A stretch of DNA of 38,080 nt, from assembly GCA_017513125.1 (NCBI GenBank), contig JAFWDI010000021.1, forward strand, positions 1 to 38,080, in the 5' to 3' direction. A program made the position numbers and the translations under genes. The notes under the pieces were generated by a model. The model was not told the origin of the DNA, made no database searches, and worked only from the letters and a program-made list of their open reading frames with translations. Shown in pieces: positions 15,710 to 26,587 of this stretch (position 1 is its first letter; each line of letters begins with the position of its first letter). This DNA comes from Lachnospiraceae bacterium (GTDB taxonomy: Bacteria > Bacillota > Clostridia > Lachnospirales > Lachnospiraceae).

Positions 15710-15730
15710 CGGAGAAGGAGGGATTTGAAC
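15710..15730 (+). repeat. Right attachment site inside tRNA-Ser 3' end
   Basis: This is the intact copy of the 21-bp core repeated at 8742-8762. It covers the discriminator base, the 3' acceptor strand and part of the T arm of tRNA-Ser, which therefore remains functional after integration. Confidence 0.88.
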
Positions 15731-15797
15731 CCTCGCGCCGGTCACCCGACCTACACCCTTAGCAGGGGCGCCCCTTCGGCCTCTTGGGTACTTCTCC
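15710..15797 (-). tRNA. tRNA-Ser (anticodon GCU)
   Basis: On the minus strand an 88-base class II tRNA folds with acceptor strands GGAGAAG and CTTCTCC plus discriminator G. It has an anticodon stem-loop CCCTGCTAAGGG giving anticodon GCU, a long variable arm and the T loop GGTTCAAATCC. CCA is not encoded. It reads AGC/AGU serine codons. Its 3' end is the integration site of the island. Confidence 0.96.
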
Positions 15798-15861
15798 AAA
15801 GAGCCGAAACCGCTGTCACGATTTCGTTTATGCACCGCTTCATTATCGCGGCGCAAATTAG

Positions 15862-15890
15862 ATTTTATCCAAACAAACGGGCAGTGTCAA
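15862..15890 (-). promoter_or_regulatory. tRNA-Ser promoter
   Basis: The minus strand has TTGACA (15885-15890) and TAAAAT (15862-15867) separated by 17 bp, upstream of tRNA-Ser. The same box pair and spacing stands in front of the tRNA-Arg gene at the right end of the window. Confidence 0.85.
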
Positions 15891-16068
15891 CCGCTTTCGA
15901 GGACCCGGCTTCGCCGGCGCGGCCGCGTCGCCCCGCCCGCTTAAGTTTTCATTAACGATTCATTCAGAATCCTTTGTTCCTCTTAACACCCTCCGCAGAC
16001 TCTGCTACAACTGTCACTGAGGGGCCGCCGCTATCCCAGACTCACCGACCCCCGGGAGGCCTTTTTTC

Positions 16069-16833
16069 ATGAAAAAACTATTGCCCGTCTTCGTTCTGCC
16101 GCTTCTCCTGATCCTCCTCTGCGGCGGATGCGCGAACAGCGACCGGTATTACGGCATTGACCATTTTTCCATCCGCGAAGACGGAGACGCCTTCCGGGAA
16201 GCCATGGATGCGCTGACCGTCGACGTCTTCCGCTGGTATCAGAGCCTGGAGGGCGAGGACGGCGTCTATCTCATGCACTATGATCTCTTCACCGCGGAAA
16301 CGCTGGCGGAGTGGAAAGCCATGGGGCTCTATCAAACGGTCCCGGACGAGGACGTTCACTATTACACCGCCTCGGTAAACTATCTCACGGACCGCGGCCT
16401 GAGCCTGTCCCCGGAAGAGCAGGACCTGGTCGCCGCCGGCGTGCGTCTCTATCTGCTGCCGGAGAGTCTTTCGACCGCGGAAACGGCGGCGCTGCGAGCC
16501 TTCCTGACGGAGGACGCGCTGCTGGGGGTGGACGGCGACTCGCTGATCGAGACCACTTTCATGTCGGTCGGACAGATCGAGTTCCGGACGTATCATTTTG
16601 ACGGGACCCTGGAGGTGCCCGGCGGCGAGGAGATCTCGAATCCGGTCATCTATGTGGCCGATACGGCGAACATGAGCTTCTTCGAGGCGGAGAGCCTGGT
16701 CGCCACCGGCGTGCAGGACGGCTATATCCGGCTGACGGAAGACGCTTACCGGCAGTACGCCGGGGACGCCCTTCCGGCGGAGCTTCAGGAACAGGGCCTG
16801 ACGTTCCGGGGGCTGAGCTCGATGAGTAACTGA
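16069..16833 (+). CDS. Predicted lipoprotein of unknown function
   Basis: The 254-residue product begins with a signal peptide of the lipoprotein type, MKKLLPVFVLPLLLILLCGGC, with Cys21 as the acylation site (lipobox LCGG-C). The mature part is acidic and has no recognised catalytic motif. Segments such as YYTASVNYLTDRG and GVRLYLLPESL loosely recall the extracellular domain of DUF1430 bacteriocin-associated membrane proteins, but this is weak. GGGAGG precedes the ATG at 16069. It is single and convergent with gyrA, with a shared terminator downstream. The 270 bases upstream hold the tRNA promoter but no clear promoter for this gene. Confidence 0.75.
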   Translation: MKKLLPVFVLPLLLILLCGGCANSDRYYGIDHFSIREDGDAFREAMDALTVDVFRWYQSLEGEDGVYLMHYDLFTAETLAEWKAMGLYQTVPDEDVHYYTASVNYLTDRGLSLSPEEQDLVAAGVRLYLLPESLSTAETAALRAFLTEDALLGVDGDSLIETTFMSVGQIEFRTYHFDGTLEVPGGEEISNPVIYVADTANMSFFEAESLVATGVQDGYIRLTEDAYRQYAGDALPAELQEQGLTFRGLSSMSN

Positions 16834-16861
16834 GCAGTCCGCCAATGTAATTCCGCCAATG

Positions 16862-16906
16862 AAAAACAGAAACCCCGGGCAGCCCCGCCCTGAGGTTTCT
16901 GTTTTT
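16862..16906. terminator. Bidirectional terminator between the lipoprotein gene and gyrA
   Basis: AAAAACAGAAACC (16862-16874) pairs with GGTTTCTGTTTTT (16894-16906), and the interior has a further GGGC/GCCC pairing. A run on one strand and T run on the other make it effective both ways. Confidence 0.9.
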
Positions 16907-16944
16907 ATTACGACATCAGTTTTCCGCCGGCGCCGGATCCGCTC

Positions 16945-19440
16945 TTACACGTTCAGCTTCGACTGTCCGTCATCCGGCTGCGGCTCTTCCTCTTCCGGCT
17001 CGCGCACCTTCGAGAAGCTCGCGACTTTTTCGCCCTTCTTCTCGTTCAGCTTAATGACGCGCACGCCCGAAGTGATCCGTCCGAGCGTCGAGATGCCCGA
17101 GATCTTCATCCGGATGACCGTGCCTTCGGTCGTGATCACGAGGATCTCCTCCTTCTTCGTCACGGCCTTCGCGCCGACCAGCGGTCCGGTCTTGTCATTT
17201 TCCTTATAGCACTTCACGCCCTGGCCGCCGCGCTTCTGCGGGCTGAACTCCTCGATGCGGGTCTTCTTTCCTTTACCCAGCTCGGAGATGATCAGCAGGA
17301 AGTCGCCCTGGTCATCGAGCTGCATGCCGACGACCTCGTCGTCGCCCTTCAGCTTCATGCCGATGACGCCGTAGGACACGCGGCCGGTGATGCGGGCCTC
17401 GCTCTCGTGGAAGCGGATGCACTGGCCGTCGCGCGAGACCATCAGGATATCCTTCGTGTTATCCGTGATCTTCACCTCGATCAGCTCGTCGCCCTCACGC
17501 AGCGAGATCGCCTGCAGGCCGTTCCGGCGGATGTTCGAGTACTCGGACAGCGGCGTGCGCTTGATCAGGCCCTTCTTCGTGGCCATGGTCAGGTAATGAT
17601 CGTCCGAGAAATCCTTCACCGGAATGACAGTCGTGACCTTCTCGCCGGCGTTCAGCTGGATCAGGTTCACGAGCGCCGTGCCGCGTGCGGTCCGCGAGCC
17701 CTCGGGGATCTCGTAGGTCTTCAGCCGGTAAGCGCGTCCCTGGTTCGTGAAGAAGATGATGTAGTGGTGCGTCGTCGTCATCAGCAGATCGGTGATGAAG
17801 TCATCCTCGATGGTCTGCATGCCCTTCACGCCCTTGCCTCCGCGGCCCTGCGTGCGGAACGTGCTGTCCGCCATGCGCTTGATGTAGCCGAGGTTCGTCT
17901 TCGTGATGATGACGTCGCTCTCCTCGATCAGATCCTCGTCGGCGAGCTCGTCCACGTCGCGGCCGATCTGCGTCCGGCGGTCGTCGCCGAACTTCGCGCT
18001 GATGATCAGGATCTCTTCTTTAATGACCGCCAGCAGTTTCTTTCGGTCGCCCAGGATCGCCTTCAGCTCGGCAATGCGGTCCAGCAGGTCCGCGTACTCG
18101 GCTTCGAGCTTCTCGCGCTCCAGTCCGGTCAGGGCGCGGATACGCATGTCGACGATCGCCTGCGCCTGCGGGTCGGTCAGGCCGAAGCGCTCGCACAGAC
18201 GCTCCTTCGCCTCCTGCGTGGTGCGCGACGAGCGGACGATCTGGATGACCTCATCAATGTTATCCAGGGCGATCAGCAGACCCTCCAAGATGTGGGCGCG
18301 CTCCTCAGCCTTGTTCAGTTCGTACTTCGAACGGCGGGTGACGACCTCTTCCTGGTGCTTCAGGTAGTACTGCAGCACCTCGAGCAGGTTCAGGATCTTC
18401 GGCTCTCCGTCGACCAGCGCCAGCATGTTCACGCCGAACGTGTCCGTCAGCTGCGTGTGCTTGTTCAGCTGGTTCATGACGATGTTCGGGTTCGCGTCCT
18501 TCTTCAGGTCGATGTGGATGCGCATGCCCGAGCGGTCGGACAGATCCATCAGATCCGCGATGCCGTCTATCTTCTTTTCCTTATAAAGCTCGGCGATCTT
18601 TTCGATCAGCTTTGCCTTATTCACCATGTAGGGCAGCTCGGTGACCACGATGCGGTTCTTTCCGCCCTTCAGCGGCTCGATGTCCGTCACCGCGCTCACA
18701 CGGATGCGGCCGCGGCCCGTGCGGTAAGCCTCCTCGATGCCGGCGCGGCCCAGGATGGTGCCGCCGGTCGGGAAGTCCGGTCCCTTGATGATGTCCATGA
18801 CCTCATCGATCGTGGTGTCGCGGTCCTCGAGGATGATGTTGTCGATGATCTTCACGACCGCGTCGATGACCTCCCGCAGGTTATGCGGCGGGATGTTCGT
18901 GGCCATGCCGACCGCGATGCCCGTGGTGCCGTTCACCAGCAGGTTCGGGAACCGCGAGGGCAGAACGACCGGCTCGCGCTCGGTCTCGTCGAAGTTCGGC
19001 ATGAAATCGACGGTGTCCTTATTAATGTCGGACAGCATCTCCATCGAGATCTTCGACAGGCGCGCCTCGGTGTAACGCATGGCGGCCGCGCCGTCGCCGT
19101 CGACCGAACCGAAGTTTCCGTGGCCGTCCACGAGCGGATAGCGCGTGTTAAAATCCTGCGCCAGCTTAACCAGCGCTTCATAGATCGAACTGTCGCCGTG
19201 GGGGTGATATTTACCCATCGTATCACCGACGATACGCGCACACTTACGATGCGGCTTGTCGGGACCGTTGTTCAGCTCGATCATGGCGTGGAGGATACGC
19301 CTCTGCACCGGCTTCAGGCCGTCGCGGACGTCCGGGACCGCGCGCGAGGTGATGACGCTCATCGCGTAGTCGATGTAGTTGTCCTCCATCGTCTTTTTCA
19401 GATCGACTTCGTGAATTTTGTCGAAAATGTTCTGATCCAT
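16945..19440 (-). CDS. gyrA: DNA gyrase subunit A
   Basis: GyrA is the DNA-cleaving subunit of the topoisomerase that introduces negative supercoils. The 831-residue protein has the quinolone-determining segment [14 protein letters not shown], the active-site tyrosine in [12 protein letters not shown], and the beta-pinwheel C-terminal domain with the GyrA box QGRGGKG that distinguishes gyrase from topoisomerase IV. The C-terminus is an acidic tail ([11 protein letters not shown]). AAGGAAG lies upstream of the ATG. It starts 22 bases after the gyrB stop in the same leftward operon. The Ser-x3-Glu pair in the quinolone segment is the common sensitive-type combination. Confidence 0.98.
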   Translation of the reverse strand: MDQNIFDKIHEVDLKKTMEDNYIDYAMSVITSRAVPDVRDGLKPVQRRILHAMIELNNGPDKPHRKCARIVGDTMGKYHPHGDSSIYEALVKLAQDFNTRYPLVDGHGNFGSVDGDGAAAMRYTEARLSKISMEMLSDINKDTVDFMPNFDETEREPVVLPSRFPNLLVNGTTGIAVGMATNIPPHNLREVIDAVVKIIDNIILEDRDTTIDEVMDIIKGPDFPTGGTILGRAGIEEAYRTGRGRIRVSAVTDIEPLKGGKNRIVVTELPYMVNKAKLIEKIAELYKEKKIDGIADLMDLSDRSGMRIHIDLKKDANPNIVMNQLNKHTQLTDTFGVNMLALVDGEPKILNLLEVLQYYLKHQEEVVTRRSKYELNKAEERAHILEGLLIALDNIDEVIQIVRSSRTTQEAKERLCERFGLTDPQAQAIVDMRIRALTGLEREKLEAEYADLLDRIAELKAILGDRKKLLAVIKEEILIISAKFGDDRRTQIGRDVDELADEDLIEESDVIITKTNLGYIKRMADSTFRTQGRGGKGVKGMQTIEDDFITDLLMTTTHHYIIFFTNQGRAYRLKTYEIPEGSRTARGTALVNLIQLNAGEKVTTVIPVKDFSDDHYLTMATKKGLIKRTPLSEYSNIRRNGLQAISLREGDELIEVKITDNTKDILMVSRDGQCIRFHESEARITGRVSYGVIGMKLKGDDEVVGMQLDDQGDFLLIISELGKGKKTRIEEFSPQKRGGQGVKCYKENDKTGPLVGAKAVTKKEEILVITTEGTVIRMKISGISTLGRITSGVRVIKLNEKKGEKVASFSKVREPEEEEPQPDDGQSKLNV

Positions 19441-19462
19441 CTGATCTTCCTTCTTCCGTGCC

Positions 19463-22473
<3,011 letters not shown>

Positions 22474-22677
22474 TTAAACGACCCTTATCTCCTCGCCCGC
22501 GTACTCCACAAGGTCGCCGGGGTAACACTTTTTTCCGCGCTGCGTGCAGACCTCGGTGTTATAAAGCACCTTTCCGGCCTGAATGACCTCCTTCGCCTCG
22601 GCTCCGTTTTCCACCAGGCCGCAGACCTTCAGCAGCTGGCCGAGCTTTATGAAATCATCATAGATCGCGTATTCCAT
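22474..22677 (-). CDS. yaaA: S4-domain RNA-binding protein YaaA-like
   Basis: The 67-residue product from ATG at 22677 is essentially a single S4 RNA-binding domain (DDFIKLGQLLKVCGLVENGAEAKEVIQAGKVLYNTE). AAGGAAA lies upstream of this ATG; a longer frame to 22713 has no better site. The gene is a conserved companion of recF in Firmicute origin clusters. Its role is not firmly known; ribosome or rRNA binding is likely for the fold. Confidence 0.9.
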   Translation of the reverse strand: MEYAIYDDFIKLGQLLKVCGLVENGAEAKEVIQAGKVLYNTEVCTQRGKKCYPGDLVEYAGEEIRVV

Positions 22678-22725
22678 GGCGTTTTCCTTCGGACCTGCGT
22701 CCTTTCCGGTCAATGTCTCCCCGCG

Positions 22726-23844
22726 TCAGTCCTCCGTGACCTTAAAGTTCACGGGCTGGATCACGTAGTTATAGGAATTCCGGTCGTCCCGGATGTAGCA
22801 GGGCGCCTTCGGATTGATCAGATAGACGCTCACTTCTTCATCGTCGATGGCTTTCAGTGCGTCGGACAGGAACTTCGGGTTCAGGCCGATCATGATGTCG
22901 CCGCCCATCTTCATGATGTCGATGTCCTCGTCCATCTTACCGATGCCGGTGCGCATGGAAATGTTCATATTTCCGTCCTTAATGTTAAGGATGACCGGCT
23001 TTTTATCCATCTCGCGGACCAGCAGGCTCGAACGCTCGACGCAGTCGAGGAAGCGTCTTCTGTTTACGATGATCTTCGTCTCGTAATCGAGAGAGAGGAT
23101 GTTATCGATCGCGAAGTAGTTTCCGTCGACCAGGCGGCACACCACTCTCGTGTCGTCAAACTCAAACATGATGTGGTTATCGTCCACAGTGATCGTCGCT
23201 TCCTTCTCGTTATCGCCCGAGAGCAGCTTCGCCACGTCCGCGATAGCCTTACCGGGAATGACTACGCTGATGTTCTCGCTGTGATCCTTCAGCTGTTCGC
23301 GGCGGATCGAAATGCGGTAGCCGTCAAGCGACACGATGCGCAGGAAGTCATCCTTCACCTCGAAGAGCTGGCCGCTCATCAGGGCATTTCCTCTCTCCTC
23401 GATCGGAGCGATCGAGAAATTCGTGCGGTTCACCATCTCACGCAGCATGAAATGGCTGATCACATACATGCTCTTCGTGCGGATGCGCGGAATCTCCGGA
23501 AATTCTTCCGGATCCTTTCCGGGAATATCAAAATGCGAAGCCTCGCAGTCGATGGAAACTTTATAATTTTCATCCGTCGCGATCGTAACGACGTTCTCGG
23601 GAAGCTTTCGGATGATCTGCGTAAAGATCTTCGCGTCGATCGCCACGGTGCCTTCCTCCGCGGTCTCGCACTTCACGATGGTCTGGATGCCGATTTCGGT
23701 GTCGTTCGCAGAGATCATGGCGCGGCTTCCGCTCACCTCGACCAGCACGCACTCCAGGATCGGAAGCGTGGTTCTGGACGGGACCGCTTTCGTGACGATG
23801 CTCAATGCCTCTGCGAGTTCAGATCTCTGAATACTGATCTTCAT
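22726..23844 (-). CDS. dnaN: DNA polymerase III beta subunit (sliding clamp)
   Basis: The sliding clamp encircles DNA and tethers the replicative polymerase. The 372-residue protein shows the three-domain clamp layout, starting MKISIQRSELAEALSIVTKAV with the typical TTLPILECVLVE strand and ending PVNFKV. GGGAAAGGAG precedes the ATG at 23844. Unlike the usual short spacing, about 340 bases separate it from dnaA; that gap has its own promoter and DnaA-box-like sites. Confidence 0.97.
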   Translation of the reverse strand: MKISIQRSELAEALSIVTKAVPSRTTLPILECVLVEVSGSRAMISANDTEIGIQTIVKCETAEEGTVAIDAKIFTQIIRKLPENVVTIATDENYKVSIDCEASHFDIPGKDPEEFPEIPRIRTKSMYVISHFMLREMVNRTNFSIAPIEERGNALMSGQLFEVKDDFLRIVSLDGYRISIRREQLKDHSENISVVIPGKAIADVAKLLSGDNEKEATITVDDNHIMFEFDDTRVVCRLVDGNYFAIDNILSLDYETKIIVNRRRFLDCVERSSLLVREMDKKPVILNIKDGNMNISMRTGIGKMDEDIDIMKMGGDIMIGLNPKFLSDALKAIDDEEVSVYLINPKAPCYIRDDRNSYNYVIQPVNFKVTED

Positions 23845-24181
23845 TGTGGAAAACTCCTTTCCCTTTAATGGGTTCGTATCCGCCGCATCTTATCTGTCTA
23901 TGTATAGATAGATTCAGCAGTATTAGTAGTAGGCGATGTGGAAACGTGGAAAACCATGTTTTCACCTTAAATAATACAGGTGTAAATCACTGGAAAACCA
24001 TGTGGATAAGTATGGGAAAAGAGGTGGGAAAATCAGGACTTTTCAAAGATAACATAATCAGTTTAATCCTGTCAATTTTTATTCACACTCTTTCCACAGA
24101 CATTCCACTTTCTATTCACAGAGTTTTCCATATGACGGTGTACATCTGGTATATTTATATAGGAAGAAACTCATAACGCTA
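23845..24181. other. dnaA-dnaN intergenic region with DnaA boxes (part of oriC)
   Basis: The perfect DnaA box TTATCCACA occurs on the minus strand at 24001-24009. Near matches are 23845-23853 and 23937-23945 (minus) and TTATTCACA 24079-24087, CTTTCCACA 24090-24098 and CTATTCACA 24112-24120 (plus). The stretch 24040-24175 is AT-rich and could unwind. The position between dnaA and dnaN is where the unwinding part of Firmicute origins commonly lies. Confidence 0.75.
24047..24075 (-). promoter_or_regulatory. dnaN promoter
   Basis: On the minus strand TTGACA (24070-24075) and TTATCT (24047-24052) are spaced by 17 bp. The transcript would include a ~200-base leader crossing DnaA-box-like sites before the dnaN ATG, so DnaA could influence its expression. 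Confidence 0.65.
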
Positions 24182-25573
24182 CTAGGTGTTGTAGGAGGAA
24201 CATTTCTTCTTCAGGACCTCCACCGTCGTGCGCAGACTCTCGTCCGTCTTCAGCAGCTGGTCGATCTTTTTAAGGCCGTAAATGATCGTCGAGTGATCCT
24301 TATCCAGCAGCCGGCCGATCGCTTCCTGCTTCATATTCAGTTCGTTCCGGCAGAGGTACATGACGACCTGGCGCGGAATGACGATCTCCTTATCTCTTCT
24401 GGCGGAAATGATATCGTCGGAGGAGACCACGAAATGATCGGCCACGATCTCCAGCAGCATCGAAGGAGTGAGCGTCTCACGGCGGTCGCTCGAGATCATG
24501 TCCTTCAGAACGTTTTCGGCGAACTCCAGGTCGATCTCCTGTCCGGTAAGGCGCGAACCGTGGACGACTTTCGTCAGGGCGCCTTCGAGCTCACGGATGT
24601 TCGTCGTGATGTTCCGGGCGATGTACTGGATCACCTCATTATCGATGCGGAAGTTTTCCAGCTCCTCTTTTTTCCTTAATATAGCGACTCTCGTTTCATA
24701 GTCCGGCGCCTGGATATCCACGGGGAAGCCCCACTCGAACCGGGAGACCAGCCTCTCCTCAAGGTTCATCGACGCGAACTCCTTCGGAGAGCGGTCGCTC
24801 GAGATGACGATCGCCTTCTTCGAGTTATAAAGCTCATTGAACGTGTGGAAAAACTCCTCGGTCGTACTCTCCTTGCCGATCAGAAACTGGATATCGTCGA
24901 TCAGCAGTACATCGATGTTCCGGTACTTTTCGTGAAAATCGGAGGTCGTAAAGCCGTTCTTCACGCGGATCGCGTCGATCAGCTCGTTCGTGAAGACCTC
25001 GGAAGATACGTAAAGGACCTTTTTCTCCGGGGAGTTCTTTAAGATGAAGTTTCCGATCGCGTGCATCAGGTGCGTCTTTCCCAGACCGACGCCGCTGTAG
25101 ATGAACAGCGGGTTATAGATCTGGCCGGGGTTTTCCGCGACCGCGAGCGCGGCGGCGTGGGCCATCATGTTATTCGATCCCACGACGAAATTATCGAAGG
25201 TATAGCGCTCCTGCAGGTTCGTCTCTTTATAGAACGGGGATGCGGAAGCCTCCTTCGCGGGCCTGGTCTCCGGGAACTCGTCACGGCCGTCGTCCAGGCT
25301 GCTCTCGAAAATGATGTCATCGCAGCGGAAACCGGTGAACTCCTCAATCTTCACGCGGAGGAAGATCTTGAACTTCCGGTCAATGTAGTCGATCGCCATT
25401 TTCTCGAGCGGAACGGAGATCACGACTTTATTCTCGCTTTCCAGAACGTCCGTCACCCGGAGAGGTTCCAGCCAGGTGCGGAAGTTAATGGAAGAGAGTT
25501 CGTAATCCTCTTTTACGGAGGCGAGGATCTCGCTCCATCTGTCGTTGATAACGGTTAAAGTGGACATAAGCAT
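24182..25573 (-). CDS. dnaA: Chromosomal replication initiator protein DnaA
   Basis: DnaA binds its boxes at oriC, oligomerises with ATP and opens the origin. The 463-residue protein has the N-terminal interaction domain, a variable linker, the AAA+ domain with Walker A GVGLGKTHLMHAIGN and Walker B VLLIDDIQFL, and the C-terminal box-binding helix-turn-helix with DKDHSTIIYGLKKI. Two start codons are possible, ATG at 25573 and ATG at 25567, and neither has an obvious ribosome site. A likely promoter overlaps DnaA-box-like sequence, which would allow autoregulation. Confidence 0.98.
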   Translation of the reverse strand: MLMSTLTVINDRWSEILASVKEDYELSSINFRTWLEPLRVTDVLESENKVVISVPLEKMAIDYIDRKFKIFLRVKIEEFTGFRCDDIIFESSLDDGRDEFPETRPAKEASASPFYKETNLQERYTFDNFVVGSNNMMAHAAALAVAENPGQIYNPLFIYSGVGLGKTHLMHAIGNFILKNSPEKKVLYVSSEVFTNELIDAIRVKNGFTTSDFHEKYRNIDVLLIDDIQFLIGKESTTEEFFHTFNELYNSKKAIVISSDRSPKEFASMNLEERLVSRFEWGFPVDIQAPDYETRVAILRKKEELENFRIDNEVIQYIARNITTNIRELEGALTKVVHGSRLTGQEIDLEFAENVLKDMISSDRRETLTPSMLLEIVADHFVVSSDDIISARRDKEIVIPRQVVMYLCRNELNMKQEAIGRLLDKDHSTIIYGLKKIDQLLKTDESLRTTVEVLKKKCSSYNT

Positions 25574-25727
25574 AAAACACCATTCTCAGATAGTTAGTCA
25601 CATTCTACCACATATTGTGGGATTTGGAAAGTCTCCGACCGCAAAATCCTGTGGTTTTACACCTTTTTCCACAATTTTTTCCACAAAACGGACCCCTTGT
25701 GTGGAAAATTATTTTCCGAACTTGTGC
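25574..25727. other. dnaA upstream DnaA-box cluster (part of oriC)
   Basis: TTTTCCACA occurs at 25665-25673 and 25677-25685 (plus) and 25700-25708 (minus). More degenerate sites lie at 25616-25624 and 25650-25658. A TAGAAT box on the minus strand (25602-25607) with TTTCCA 18 bp away could be the dnaA promoter. With the boxes beyond dnaA this forms a two-part origin. Confidence 0.75.
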
Positions 25728-25756
25728 TTGACGCAAATAAGCCTGTTAAATATAAT
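25728..25756 (+). promoter_or_regulatory. rpmH promoter
   Basis: TTGACG (25728-25733) and a perfect TATAAT (25751-25756) are spaced by 17 bp. It faces rightward next to the DnaA boxes and should drive rpmH and the genes behind it. Confidence 0.85.
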
Positions 25757-25839
25757 ATTCAAGCGTATATGCGCAAAAAGGGGTTATTGCGCCCTTTTTT
25801 ACCTAAATATATTCAGATATCAGGAGGAGTGAACACATC

Positions 25840-25974
25840 ATGAAAATGACATTTCAGCCGAACAAAAGGCACAGATCGAAAGTACACGGTTTCCGCGCCA
25901 GAATGAGCACGAAGGGCGGACGCAAGGTCCTCGCCGCCAGAAGAGCGAAGGGCAGAAAGGTACTTTCCGCATAA
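25840..25974 (+). CDS. rpmH: Ribosomal protein bL34
   Basis: This 44-residue, strongly basic protein reads [20 protein letters not shown] and continues in the invariant L34 pattern ([20 protein letters not shown]). It is part of the large ribosomal subunit. AGGAGG (25822-25827) lies upstream of the ATG. It is the first gene of the rightward cluster and is followed at once by a hairpin with a T tract. Confidence 0.98.
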   Translation: MKMTFQPNKRHRSKVHGFRARMSTKGGRKVLAARRAKGRKVLSA

Positions 25975-26001
25975 GACCGCATTATCTGTGGTCTTTTTTT
26001 C
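25974..26001 (+). terminator. Terminator-like attenuator between rpmH and rnpA
   Basis: AGACCGC (25974-25980) pairs with GTGGTCT (25988-25994), with one G-T pair, and is followed by seven T. It lies immediately after the rpmH stop and ends only a few bases before the rnpA ATG, so it likely limits rnpA and downstream expression relative to rpmH. Confidence 0.75.
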
Positions 26002-26004
26002 TCT

Positions 26005-26361
26005 ATGAGCAGATTTCACTCCCTGAAGAAAAATCCTCAGTTTGCGGCCGTATACAGAGAAAAGCGTTCGAAAGCGAACCGCTTCCTGGTCATGTACGTA
26101 AAGGAAACTGAGGATCCGGATGCTCAGGACATAAACAGAGTGGGAATCAGCGTCAGCAAGAAGGTGGGGAACAGTGTGGTCCGCCACCGGATAAAGAGAG
26201 TCATCCGTGAGATCATCCGGACGGATGACGCGATGTTCGACAAAGGGTCGGATATTGTGATCATTGCCAGAGCGGAGGCAAAAGATGCGGACTACCGTGT
26301 GCTGGAGAAAGCGGTCACAGACCTCTTCCGCCGCCACGGGAAGCTGCGGACGAATGTATGA
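26005..26361 (+). CDS. rnpA: Ribonuclease P protein component
   Basis: RnpA binds the RNase P RNA and helps it trim tRNA 5' ends. The 118-residue basic protein has the family core [21 protein letters not shown], where the usual RNR motif reads RHR. No Shine-Dalgarno sequence is seen before the ATG at 26005; the position is filled by the T tract of a terminator-like hairpin. Its end overlaps yidD by four bases (ATGA). Confidence 0.96.
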   Translation: MSRFHSLKKNPQFAAVYREKRSKANRFLVMYVKETEDPDAQDINRVGISVSKKVGNSVVRHRIKRVIREIIRTDDAMFDKGSDIVIIARAEAKDADYRVLEKAVTDLFRRHGKLRTNV

Positions 26362-26570
26362 GTAAAGCAGCGATCGCAGTCATTAAGTTTTACAGGTACT
26401 TTATCTCAGGGTTAAAGAGATATCCCTGCTGCAGATTTACGCCCACCTGTTCGGAGTATGCCCTCGAAGCGTATCAGAAGTACGGCTTTTTTAAGGGCAC
26501 TGCGCTGAGCGTATGGCGCATTCTTCGCTGTAACCCTTTCTGTAAGGGAGGATACGATCCGGTGCCCTGA
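26358..26570 (+). CDS. yidD: Membrane protein insertion efficiency factor YidD
   Basis: The 70-residue protein matches YidD: an amphipathic N-terminal helix ([13 protein letters not shown]), the [18 protein letters not shown] motif and the C-terminal [14 protein letters not shown] with conserved cysteines. It assists YidC-dependent membrane protein insertion. Translation is coupled to rnpA by the ATGA overlap, and yidC follows after 17 bases. Confidence 0.97.
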   Translation: MSKAAIAVIKFYRYFISGLKRYPCCRFTPTCSEYALEAYQKYGFFKGTALSVWRILRCNPFCKGGYDPVP

Positions 26571-26587
26571 CCGGAGGAGGAAACGTC

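Larger units (their letters stand above)
8742..15730. mobile_element. Integrative genomic island at tRNA-Ser, satellite-like replication module
   Basis: The island is bounded by the 21-bp repeats at 8742-8762 and 15710-15730. A tyrosine integrase lies next to the tRNA side. It also holds a CHC2 primase and a VapE-type ATPase reading toward the integrase, and an acyltransferase with an AMP-forming ligase reading the other way. No capsid, packaging, conjugation or recognisable excisionase gene is seen. This set resembles phage-inducible islands or other small elements that borrow transfer functions. The cargo genes are visibly AT-richer than the surrounding chromosome. Confidence 0.85.

Noticed and set aside
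16078..16845. Long open frame opposite the lipoprotein gene
   Set aside because: It is antisense to a gene with signal peptide and ribosome site, and its Arg/His/Val-rich translation is typical of a GC-rich shadow.
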